The position numbers were made by a program, and so were the translations under genes. A model generated the notes under the pieces. The model ran no database searches, was not told the DNA's origin, and worked only from the letters and a program-made list of their open reading frames with translations. Positions 1 through 11,251 of a DNA stretch of 64,000 nucleotides are shown here, one piece after another. Numbering within the stretch: the stretch's first letter is position 1; every line of letters begins with the position of its first letter. The DNA is from Eutreptiella sp. 'Long Island Sound 2002' (lineage: Eukaryota > Euglenozoa > Euglenophyceae > Eutreptiales > Eutreptiaceae). The stretch lies in contig OZ038382.1 of NCBI GenBank assembly GCA_964036045.1, positions 132,422,442-132,486,441 on the forward strand, written 5' to 3'.

Positions 1-573
1 GAGGCCGAGTTGACCCACGCTCGATGGGCTATGTTGGGCACTTTGGGCTACTTGACCCATGAGTTGTTGGCCAAGTACGCTGGTGTGCAAATCGATCAGC
101 CTGTGTGGTTCAAGGCTGGTGCTCATATCTTCCCTGAGGGCGGTCTGGGCTACCTTGGCAGCTCCAACCTGGTGCACGCCCAGTCCGTCCTTGCTATCGC
201 GGCCTGCCAGTTTGTCCTGAAGGGTGCCATTAAGGCCTACCGTGTGAAGGGTAGTCCTCTGCGCGTGCATCTGTATCTGCTGCACCCTGGTGAAGCCTTC
301 GACCCTCTGGTTTTGGGTGACGACCCTGACACTTTCGCTGAGCTGAAGTTGAAGGAGATCAAGAACGGCTGTTTGGCTATATTCTCTGTGTTTGGCTACT
401 ACGTGCAGGCCATCGCGACTGGTGAGGGTCCCGTTGAGAGCTGGGCCTCCCACATCGCCGACCCATTCGCCGTGAAAGGTATGACTAGCGCCAATGTTAC
501 CCTGTTCGCTCCTACCCCTATGGCCATGTACGCCACCGCTGCCTGGAATGGCCCAGAGCGCCACAAGTGGTAG
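1..573 (+). pseudogene. LHCII-like chlorophyll-binding unit 1, 5' end beyond window
   Basis: This is most of one chlorophyll a/b-binding unit, a thylakoid antenna protein, open in frame 1 from base 1; the true start lies off the window. Helix B is visible at the edge ([12 protein letters not shown]), followed by the conserved PVWFKAGA and LVHAQSVLA blocks, the [17 protein letters not shown] helix-C lead and the [11 protein letters not shown] tail. Helix C reads NGCLAIF, where the family has NGRLAMF, so the Arg that normally pairs with a Glu ligand is lost. After the tail the frame enters the first residues of a second LHC unit (WNGPERHKW) with no transit peptide or UTR between them, then stops at 571-573 because one T is missing. 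It is therefore read as one unit of a tandem LHC polyprotein, now degenerate. Confidence 0.8.
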
Positions 574-772
574 GGCCAATCTCTGATGCCTCCACCCCTG
601 ACTACCTCACTCGTGAGTACCCTGGTGACTACGGTTGGGACTTCGCCGCATACCGTGAGGCCGAGTTGATCCACGCATGTTGGGCTATGTTTGGCACTTT
701 GGGCTGCTTGACCCCTGAGTTGTTGGCCAAGTACGCAGGTGTGCAATTCGATGCGTCTGCGTGGTTCCAGGC
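574..772 (+). pseudogene. LHC unit 2, truncated
   Basis: The LHC N-terminal region continues directly from unit 1 once a one-base frameshift is allowed: [22 protein letters not shown], then helix B as [17 protein letters not shown]. The usual stretch between YGWD and REAEL is about ten residues shorter than in the other units, and the helix-B Arg is Cys (HACWAM for HARWAM). Homology ends after VQFD..AWFQA at about 772, where unrelated GC-rich sequence begins. It shares the KYAGVQ wording with unit 1, so the two belong to one subfamily distinct from units 3-5. It cannot give a functional antenna protein. Confidence 0.75.
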
Positions 773-1493
773 CTTCTGGGTGTTTAACAGTGTATAACAG
801 GTGGCCAAGGTGCGTGTCGTGCGACGTGCTTCGCAACCTTTCATGCGTCGTGCTTCGCATAGTGCGCGAGAACCACCGGAGGGGGCAGAAGCAGGGCAAC
901 CAAAAGGCGGGAGAAGGTGAGGGCATTAGCAACATAGGTGCCCAAACAACGGGCGCGGAGAGGGAGAGGCAGGGGCGAGGGGACGGGTTAAGCAACGCAC
1001 ATTGCATGCACAGTGCGTGCGAGAACAGAGGGGGCAGGAGAAGGACGGAGGGGCGGGGACAGAGCGCCAGGAGGTGGGACACCGCACGGCCAGGTGCAGG
1101 GGTGAAGGGCGTGTCGTGCGACGGCAGGGGTGAAGGGCGTGTCGTGCGACGTGCTTCGCAACTTGTCATGCATAGTGCTTCGCGTAATGCACGAGAACCA
1201 CCGGAGGGGGCAGAAGCAGGGCAACCAGAGGGCAGGAGAAGGGGAGGGCAACAGCAACACAGGTGCCCAAACAACGGGCGCGGAGAGGGAGAGGGAGGGG
1301 CGGGAGGACGGGTTTGCATCGCACATTGCACGCACAGTGCGTGCGCAGACAGAGGGGGCAGGAGAAGGACGGAGGGGCGGGGACAGAGTGCCAGGAGGTA
1401 GGACGCCGCACGGCCAGGTGCAGGGGTGACGAGTGGGGCAGGGCAGGGAGTGCCTCGTATAGTGTCACGCGTAGTGCCTGTAGTAATAAACTG
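773..1493. repeat. GC-rich insert with a ~325-bp direct duplication
   Basis: This block separates LHC units 2 and 3. A segment starting GCGTGTCGTGCGACGTGC occurs at 812 and again at 1137, a 325-bp period, with the downstream sequence largely conserved to about 1430. A partial extra start of the unit lies at about 1108. Open frames on both strands here follow from purine-rich, stop-poor sequence and show no recognisable protein. It replaced the 3' part of unit 2 and the 5' part of unit 3. Confidence 0.7.
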
Positions 1494-2026
1494 GCCTGAG
1501 GTGCTGCTCGGCCGCTGGGCATACTCTGGTGCCTGACCCCTGAGCTGCTGCTATCGACAATGGTGCCAGTACAGGTGTGTAGTTCAAGGCTGGTGCCATG
1601 GTCTTCGAGTCTTATGGCTTGAACTACATGGGTCCCCCCGCGTTGGTGCGCGCCCAGTCCATCCTTGCCGTGTTGGCCTGCCAGGTTGTCCTGATGGGTG
1701 CCATCGAGGCTTAACGTGTGAACGGTGGTCCATTCGGTGGACGTGACCTTGATCTGGTGTACCCTAGTGGCAAGTGATTTAACCCTCTGGGTTTGGCCGA
1801 CGACCCTGATGTGGCTGCCGAGCTGAAGGTGAAGGAGATCAGGAGCGGCCGTTTGGCGATGCTCTCCAAGTTCGGCTACTATGTGCAAGCTGCCGTCACC
1901 GGCCAGGGCCCTGTTGAGAACTGGGCCTCCCACATTGCTGATCCATTTGCGGTGAACAGGTTGACCCTTGAGATTGCCACCCAGAACACGCCATCTGTTG
2001 CCATGTTCGCAGCTGCTGGGAAGTAG
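1494..2026 (+). pseudogene. LHC unit 3, 5'-truncated and nonsense-mutated
   Basis: This unit belongs to the second LHC subfamily. It begins inside helix B and runs through the VWFKAGA-like, [23 protein letters not shown] and [24 protein letters not shown] blocks to [14 protein letters not shown]. It is clearly dead: a TAG replaces the Trp of the VWFKAG block, a TAA replaces Tyr after GAIEA, and a TGA follows PSGK. That last stop is shared with unit 4. A TAG then sits in the linker that leads into unit 4. Without the lesions the frame would pass straight into unit 4. Confidence 0.8.
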
Positions 2027-2755
2027 ACGGCCGCCGCCCCAAGGTGGATTTGTCTGGCTGGTATGGCCCTGACTGCAAGAAGTGGTTGGGCCCTAACACT
2101 GCAGGCAGCGGCGTCCCAGAGGACTTGACCGGTGAGTACCCTGGTGACTACGGTTGGGACAGTGCTGGGCCTGCAGCAGACCCTAAGGCCATCAAGCGCC
2201 TCTGCAAGGCTGAGGTGCTGCACGATCGCTGGGCTATGTTGGGTACTCTCTGGTGCCTGACCTGCGAGCTGCTGCAGAAGTACACCTCTATCGACAATGG
2301 TGCCAGCAAAGGTGTGTGGTTCAAGGCTGCTGCCGTGATCTTCAAGTCTTATGGCTTGAACTACATGGGTGCCCCCGCGTTGGTGCGCGCCCAGTCCATC
2401 CTTGCCGTGTTGGCCTGCCAGCTTGTCCTGATGGGTGCCATCGAGGCTTACCGTGTGATCGGTGGTCCATTCGGTGGACGTGACCTTGATCTGGTGTACC
2501 CTAGTGGCAAGTGATTTAACCCTCTGGGTTTGGCCCACGACCCTGATGTGGCTGCCGAGCTGAAGGTGAAGGAGATCAGGAGCGGCCGTTTGGCGATGCT
2601 CTCCAAGTTCGGCTACTATGAGCAGGCTGCCGTCACCTGCCAGGGCCCTGTTGAGAACAGGGCCTTCCACATTGCTGATTTGTTTGCGGTGAACAAGTTG
2701 ACCCTTGAGATTGCCATGCAGTCCACGCCATCAGATGCCATGTTAGCAGCTGCTA
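2027..2755 (+). pseudogene. LHC unit 4, complete but broken
   Basis: This is the most complete unit (about 730 bp, 240 codons): linker, then [31 protein letters not shown], helix B as [13 protein letters not shown], helix A region as [23 protein letters not shown], and helix C as [19 protein letters not shown]. It reads from about 2044 to a TGA at 2512-2514 after PSGK, resuming in another frame at about 2530. Several conserved residues differ (VENWASH is VENRAFH). The join to unit 5 reads [17 protein letters not shown] with no stop, start or transit peptide once a frameshift is allowed, which is direct evidence of tandem in-frame units. Confidence 0.82.
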
Positions 2756-2945
2756 GCTGCTGGGAAGAAGCAGGAGGCCACCCCCAAGGTGGATTTGTCT
2801 GGCTGGTATGGTCTTGACCGCAAGAAGTGGTTGGGCCCCGACGCTGCGGACAGCTATGTTTTTGATTACTTGACCGGTGAATACCCTGGTGACTACGGAT
2901 GGGACAGCGCTGGGCCGGCAGCAGGCCCCAAGGCATACGGGCCAG
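2756..2945 (+). pseudogene. LHC unit 5, N-terminal stub
   Basis: This is the N-terminal part of a fifth unit: [37 protein letters not shown], ending at about 2945 where homology to the other units stops. It starts directly after the unit-4 C-terminus through a short Lys/Gln/Glu linker. The break lies about 30 bp before the left arm of the inverted repeat at 2973, so insertion or recombination at that arm probably removed the rest. Confidence 0.75.
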
Positions 2946-2972
2946 CACGTGGGTTGCATCACCATCTTCAAT

Positions 2973-3447
<475 letters not shown>

Positions 3448-3727
3448 GTAGACACATTTTGAGTCCGGTGAAGACTGTTCGATCAAATTTACACTGCAAA
3501 ACTACTTTACAGCAGAACCCAGTAGGCAGAGTCACCCGATGGATGCCCCTTACGCCATTGGGTCAGTGGAAATTCGGGTGCTCGGCGCCTTGAGATCCTG
3601 CAGGGCGTCCGCCGGCACATGAGGGGGTGATATATGCAATATATCATGAGAGTTGGATATGCATTCGAAACTGTAAGCGAAGCTTGGCTAACAGAGGGTA
3701 CCTTCGGCTGTGGTCAGGGTGGATTAG

Positions 3728-4297
3728 CTAGCTACATCGTGTGGAATTACTGGAGGCATGAGGAGAGACATACAACAGGTTCAGGCCGCTAGTTCGGGGG
3801 GAAGAATCTGTCGATCCGAGGCTGTTTGGGATCAGGAGGGTGTGCGGCTGGGGGGGGGGCGGGTTCACTGCGCTTTCGCCCTTTGTGCTGCACCTGGGCT
3901 CCGTCGCGTTGGGGTGGCGCAGGGGGAGGAGGGGGGGGGGGACCGGGGCCAATAGGCTGCAGGTAGGCGTCCAGAGCGCATTGCGCTGCGCTGGGCTTTG
4001 CTGGCTTGGGCGGTGCCAGGGGGGGGGGCGTTTTTTCCGCTGTGGTTGATCCGAGGCTTTGCGCTTCGGGGGTGTCAACACCGCCTCAGGCAGGGCCGAG
4101 GGGGGAGCGTGTTTTGGCGGGTCCCGGGGGGCATGGCCTCTGGAGGTACTGAATTCACCCAGGGAATCAAAATAATTGTTTCTGGTTACTGGTGGGCCAA
4201 TGGCCCCGGGTGGCTTGTCGTGGAGAAATTCGTTGGCGTCCTCGATGGATGGCGTGAGCGCCCTATTGCGTTTAATCAGGGCGCTGTCAAAGTCCTT
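3728..4297 (-). other. Possible coding remnant, unrecognised
   Basis: The minus strand is open here for about 190 codons up to the (TA)n tract. The first part (DFDSALIKRNRALTPSIE, then PPVTRNNYFDSLGEF) has a protein-like composition, followed by a Pro/Lys-rich stretch. No family is recognised. The plus strand of the same interval is G-rich with long G runs, which also lowers stop density, so this may be chance. It lies between two repeat blocks and has no visible start codon. Confidence 0.25.
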
Positions 4298-4298
4298 A

Positions 4299-4300
<2 letters not shown>

Positions 4301-4343
<43 letters not shown>
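4301..4343. repeat. (TA)n microsatellite
   Basis: A 43-bp TA tract immediately precedes the dispersed repeat block at 4418-5537. Confidence 0.95.
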
Positions 4344-4344
<1 letters not shown>

Positions 4345-4417
4345 CCTCCAATCTACACCCCTCTCCCAACTCTAGGTGGCTCCACCACACGGCTCTAAGG
4401 TACGTGCGAAGGGCACA

Positions 4418-5638
<1,221 letters not shown>

Positions 5639-5999
5639 GTCATAGTCATAGTCATAACCACTTATCATGCCATCTACTGGAGTTACCGGGCATCTCGCGC
5701 CGACAGGTGGTTCCTGCCTCGCTCGATCCCGTGGGTCCCAGGGCTGCCTGAGGTGGCCCACAGCATGACGGAGGACCCAGAGGACCGGGGATACCGGTCA
5801 ACCAGGCTTTGGGGGCAGTGGCAACTGCATTGCGTTAGCATTGGCAACGGCGACGGACGCTGGCCCGTTTGTTCGCCGGGGGTAAGGGGGCAAGGCACAG
5901 CAACGCAGCAGCATCGCAACAAGCAGAAAGCAAGGGCTTCTCTGTCCGGCGCAAAGCGGCAACCAAGGAACAAACCGGCACGCATGCGGGGAAGCAAGA
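5639..5999 (-). repeat. Right arm of the inverted repeat
   Basis: This is the imperfect reverse complement of 2973-3328, beginning at the (TA)n tract with GTCATAGTCATAGTCATAAC and running through CTGCCTGAGGTGGCCCACAG to about 5999. Similarity fades beyond this point. No gene is seen. Confidence 0.75.
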
Positions 6000-7650
6000 G
6001 CGGACCCTCCGTCATTCGCGTACCCCCGCCACCGTGGAGATGTCCATCACCCGTGACCCCACGGAATCCATTGCCATCTGCGTACTCGTAATTGCCCACT
6101 ACCCCTGACCCCACGTTTCCCTTTGCCAGCACGCAATAGCCCGTATATGCATAGCCAGGATTTCTAGGAGGCTCCAGCCTAGCCTGGCCCTCAGCTTTCA
6201 TCGCCTCCATGTCCCCACAATGTACGCCGCCGAATCACCGCACCAGTCCCCTAGTATAGTACAGAAACACGGTATTAACTCCACGTCCCCGCGGCCCTGC
6301 GCTGCTCCCACACCCCAGACATATACCATGCCGGCACTCCATGTCAGGGGCCAGCACCCAATCAGCTTCGGGGCATCCACTTGCCCACGTATAATATAAC
6401 TTGAGGGTCTACAGGGGGGGACGCCGGCCGCTACGCGACGGGAGTGGCGCAACCCGTGAATATCGCTGGCTGGGATTCGGGCTTGTGGGTGCCGTAGCTT
6501 GGTTATCGACCCCCTGTAGGGGTACCCACCAGAGGCTCGCCCCGGGCTGTGGTAACCAGGTGCACCTCATCTGGCCCACATACAATGCCCTGGCGCCTAC
6601 CCTTGACCCTTACCTGCACTGTTTGGCCAGCTCCCTTGGTTGCGCCTCTTCCGCCACAGCAGCGGCCAGGCCGCAGGTTTGGCCCCCACCGACGACGTGG
6701 CGAGCCTACTTATAGCATTGGCCCGCGCGTCACCCCCCGGACCACTCAGCATGCCGCTCCTTCTCCCTCCTGGCCTCTAGCCGACCGGACTGGCGTCCCC
6801 CAGGGGTAAGCCGTTACAATGGTGAGGCGACCGCATACTCTTCGCTACGACGCCACGTAGTACCGCTGTTGCCAAGCCGATGCCACCTGCAAGCCGCCAC
6901 GACACGCACGACCGCAACCACAAGGCCATGGTCAGAGGTTAGACTATGTACATGCCTGCAGGCACGGTCCCTCTAGTTTGTTAACGGGGCAGGGGGATGC
7001 CCCCACGCGCCCCTTGAGCTGTTAGAGGGGTCAGGGGGACACCCCAGTACCGCCATGCATCCCCGCAGCTCCCCCACTGTACGGCTCCCCAGTACCGCCG
7101 CGTACCCCCACCGTACGGTCCCCAGTACCGCCGCGTACACCCGCAAGACGCCAGTACACCGTCACCTTGAACTCCACGTGCCCCCCGTGAGTGCTCCTCC
7201 CAGGCTGCCACGCCGTCTCCAGGACGCCCGCCATACTGTCCACCTAACGACCTCGCTGTCATATCCCTCTACGCACACACCTTCGCCTCGTTGCCGCCCT
7301 TGGGGCCTGCAGGCTGTCTCCGCAACCCCGTGTAATACTCCCAGGGGGCGCCGTAACGCCGTAACCCCCAGACAACTCCGTGCACCCCCGGTGTATCCCG
7401 AGCAACCACTCCCATTACTGCAGTAGCCGGGCCGCCAGTAGAGACCCCGGTGCCATGGGAATACCCTACAGGGGTTTGGGCCTTATTACCCTGGTCGGGA
7501 CGACCCATGACACCTCACTGTTGTATGCGGCGACCCGGGGCAGGCGGGTGAAGCATCCCTGTTTGACCCTCATGCACGGGGGCAGTACGGCTCACCATCA
7601 GGCCGGCACGACCTGTCACATCGCGTTGGCCGTCATACGCCGCCTGCCAG
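6000..7650. other. No gene recognised; 3' flank of LINE copy A
   Basis: No open frame here resembles a protein. A short tandem motif (CAGTACCGCCGCGTAC-type units) lies at about 7060-7145. The part next to 7650 may be 3' untranslated sequence of LINE copy A: A and B agree only down to A position ~7651, and it cannot be told from two copies whether B is cut short there or the element ends there. Confidence 0.5.
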
Positions 7651-7753
7651 TACCGCACAATCAGGCCGCGAAGGCACCGTTTCTCAGGCGCTACCCCCTC
7701 CGCTGCGTCCAGCGTTGGGACGGTAGCAGGTGCACCCACAATTCCTAACCCCA

Positions 7754-9595
7754 TCAGTCTGCATCACCCCCGGCCCCCACCACGCCGTCACCATTTCCTT
7801 CGTGATGCCACAACCAGAGTATCCGCGAGTCGCCCTCCAGAGCCGCCCACCACAGCATCAGGGGCAGGGCCGCCGACGGCGCTCCAGGGCACCGTACCCC
7901 TTCGACTCGGACCCTCTTCAGGCCACCCTGGATTATCTTCCAGGCACTTGAGGACATCTGTCCAGAGTGCCGCAGTGCCCACCTCGCCTTAGGCCACCCC
8001 CTATCGGCACGCTCCTTACATGTTCCGCACAGTGGGACGGAGGCACACTGATGAACCCAAACTGATGCCGTTTCCCTGCACCCGTGGCATCGCTGCGGAA
8101 GCACAGACCACGACCGAACGCAGCTACCATCACAACACTGCGACCATAGGTCCTGCCATACATCGCAGCACGCGTCCTGGAGTCCGAGCAAAGCACCCGC
8201 CAGCGTGCGTGCTGTGGCACAACTGAGGAGGCTGCGCCTCGCTTCCTCCCACGTGGACACCGGGCGGAGTATCGGTCGCCCGTCAGGCATCACCGGCAGG
8301 CTCTCAAGCAGCCGGGGCCACCGCGCCACTTTGGGGCTGTGTGTGCCATGCGCCAGGAGCTCCCAACCGTAGTCCCGTAAGACCTCCCCGATGACATCAA
8401 CCCCGTCCTGCTCCGGGCCCCTCGCGGATGCCAGAACCAAGCGTTGTCCTCCCGCCCGAGCCTCAATGACCGCCGCGAGGCCCAGGGTGTCAAGGGTGTG
8501 ACGGGCATCGGCAGCCACGTGGTTGTCCCCCTCGGGCAGAGAGAATATGGCCTCCATGACGTGGCCTTGCGCGTCGTCGCCCTGTACCCGTGCCAGCTGC
8601 TTGGAGCCCACTAACACTGCCATGGACCGCTGCTCCGTGACCGCTGCTATGGCTCGTCGCAGGTGCCGGTCATACAGCCACAACGTACCCACGTCAAGTA
8701 CGACAGCCACCGCCAGAATTGGGAGACTGCATAGAGGTTTTTGAAGGACCGGCAGCACCTCTCGAGGCCAGCCCATGACGTTCCCCACTGCTGGATGGTC
8801 GGCGTACACCTGGACCCAGGGATCACTCTTGCCGTCTGGGCTTCTCACCATGGTACCACGCACCAGGGCCCACGATTGCGCCGACACCACGCGGGACCAC
8901 TCCCTGAATGCCGTGATGTCCCGTGCCACCCAGGAACCGATCCACTGGCTGAAGGCCTGCGCCACCGCCGCCATCCAGTGAGGGAACAAGGACATGGCCT
9001 CTTCTTGCGCGATGCACGACCGTGGCACCAGCAGTGCGTGCAGCGGTGCCCTCTGAAAGGTTGCCCGCAGGTCGCCGGGGAGGCCGGCAAACGGGTTCCA
9101 CGGCGGACGCTGCTGGATCCTCCCTGCCGGCGGGCAGAAGGGTGTGTCACCTCGCAGGACCGCGTATACCGCCCTCCTTTGATTGTGCATCGGCGCCTGC
9201 ATGATTTGGGTGAGCCGATGGTTCCTGCGGGCATACACATCTTCCCCAATCTGGACCATGTCCTCCACAAAGAGCCTGGCCTTGGCAGGGCCCCGGGACG
9301 ACGCCGCGCGCACCGCAGCGAACAGCCGCTTCAGGATCCCGGGGACGACACCCGCCATCAGGGATTCAGTCCATCTGCAGCCGTGCTCCCTCCACGCCAC
9401 GAACTCCACCGCCCTGTCTGTCAGGGGCAGCTCCGCCGTGAACTCCTCCACACAGCTGCACAGGAACCCAGCCACTTCCTCGTCCCGCGCACACAGTAGG
9501 CGCATGTGGCCAATGTCCTCCTCCGCCCCCCCACAGAAGATACAGGGGTGGGCCGGTATTGCCATACGCGTGAGCTTCTGTCTCCACCGTCGCAT
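7754..9595 (-). pseudogene. LINE A C-terminal region with zinc-binding motifs
   Basis: An open 613-codon segment forms the C-terminus of the LINE polyprotein. It starts RRWRQKLTRMAIPAHPC and continues CIFCGGAEEDIGHMRLLC, a CxxC-x8-H-x4-C finger like the zinc-binding domain that follows RT in many retroelements. About 500 residues of Ala/Arg/Trp-rich sequence follow. Near the end are CHGC and CGTCK pairs, a possible zinc ribbon. An RSPDG motif is present, but a restriction-like endonuclease could not be established. Copy B carries the same region with a TAG at its start and a late frameshift. Confidence 0.6.
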
Positions 9596-11150
9596 GACCT
9601 ACATGGTGGACAAGCGACCGTCACGTGCCCGCAGCATATTTCTGTGCGTCGGCCCGTGGTGTACGGCTCCCAGGGGCACCGCCTCGCAGGCGCCAGCCAG
9701 TGGCGTGTGCGCCCTGGTGCGTGCCGCCAGCGAACGCCACTGCATCTCCCGGACTTGCTGAAGGGCTTGCATGGATGGCACACGCGGCTCGAGCTCTCCA
9801 TTATCCCCCGGCACCAAGAGGATGGCGTGCTCCTTTGGCAGGACGAGATGGATAGGCGGGGCCATGGCACGGGCCGCGGCAGAGTCCGGCGCCTCGAGCG
9901 GGACCGCTGCCAAGTGCGAGCTCTGCCTCACCACCCAGTGGTGCGGCCCCCCAACTCGGCGTGGCAGCCGCCGCAGCCCCTCTACTATCCAGCTCAGTGC
10001 GTGCTGATTGACCAGATGTGATGTCAGCCCCTTGATGCCACGGTACAGGGCCTCCTGCGCCCTGCGGAGATGCGCTCCTATGACGGACGCATCCACCACG
10101 TGCACCGTGCACGCTGACGGGGGCGTGTGCAACAGGTACGCGCCGCGCCGATGATCTCTGCCTCCGGGACCGTGCCGTAGATGGCACCCGTCCATGTGGG
10201 GATTCCGTGGCTGGCCACCGCCGCATTTGTGGCGTCGTCTCCCTGGGGCGACGCGTCAGACGATGTGACTTTAGTCGCCACCGGCACCCAGCAGTACTGG
10301 TGGGGTTCCAACCACGCCACGTCGGAGTGGGGGCTCTGCACCACCCTTCCAAGGGACGCCACACTGGAGGCCGTGAGCTCCGGGGACAGGACCACCCTCG
10401 GCCGATATACCGCATGTGGTCTCCAGGCCAGGTCACATCCACAGATTGACTTTATGGCGTCCAGGGCGGTGGTATACTCCGCCCCCCAAACTGTTGCGGA
10501 GCAGGAGGGCTGGTATACCACCACAGACCCCTGTTCCACCGCGCCGCCATCACGCAACGACGTGACGGCGACGTGCGGATCGTGTGGCACGTTGGACATC
10601 CGGACCACTTCCGGGACCGAGTACTCATCCGGATCCGGGATTGGGCCTGCCGGCAGCAGAAGAACAATTGCTCACTCGCTGCACCCGTGCACCGCCGCGC
10701 ATGCCCTGGAAAACGCTGGCCGCCCGTGCACAACCCACAGTGGTGGCGGGCTTATGCCGCCCCTGGCGTGAGGAGTGAGTAGGGGGACGGACGCCGGATC
10801 GTCTTGCTGCTGGTAACCCTGAAAGACGTCCCCCAATAGAAACAGGAGGGCGGCTAGCGGGACGAACGGCATGGACAGCCCCGGGTTGGCTGGGTCCCAT
10901 CCTTCCTCCCTGTATCCGCCCACCACATACACGTCCCCCGCAGCGGATTGTTTATTGCGTTTGCTGGCCTTCTTTCGGCGCACCGGGTGTATTAGCCGGT
11001 GAGTCAACGGACTAGGCAGCTGTGGCCGGTAGACGTCGCGGAGCCCCGTGAGCCACACGTGGTCCAGCTGGAGGGGCCCTACTCCTGCGTGCGGCAGGTG
11101 CAGGTGGTCCTCATGACACTCCTGAAGCTGTACAGCCCAGTGCCCAGGCG
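9596..11150 (-). pseudogene. LINE A connection region and RNase H
   Basis: The region between RT and the C-terminal finger is split over frames by small indels. RNase H I is recognised by three acidic motifs in order: TKVTSSDAS (first Asp, about 10260), SEAEIIGAA or its variant (Glu, about 10150) and CTVHVVDASVIGAHL (second Asp, about 10095). A one-base loss near 10145, relative to copy B, separates the second and third motifs. Upstream is a long linker (about 10610-11150) without recognised domain. The reading order agrees with I-clade and Dualen elements, where RNase H follows RT. Confidence 0.6.
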
Positions 11151-11251
11151 CAGGACAGGGGAGGTAGGTAGGTAGGTAGGTGCACTCGGTCGTGGAGAGG
11201 CGCCCCATGGTTCCCCCTGGCGTCGCCCCTGTGACGAACAGGACAGGGGAG
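11151..11251 (-). mobile_element. 75-bp SINE-like insertion with 13-bp target duplication
   Basis: Copy B has one CTCCCCTGTCCTG at 44126-44138. Copy A has two, as reverse complements at 11151-11163 and 11239-11251, around 75 bp (11164-11238) absent from B. Read on the minus strand the insert runs from TTCGTCACAGGGGCGACG to a tail of four CTAC repeats next to the duplication. The B state keeps the LINE frame and the A state shifts it by 88 bases, so A is the derived, occupied site. A close relative of the insert lies at 54872-54951. It behaves as a short, probably 5'-truncated, retroposon. Confidence 0.75.

Noticed and set aside
7754-9595. Restriction-like endonuclease at the LINE C-terminus, as in Dualen
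   Set aside because: Only an RSPDG word and Cys pairs were seen; the usual core could not be aligned by eye, so it is not claimed.
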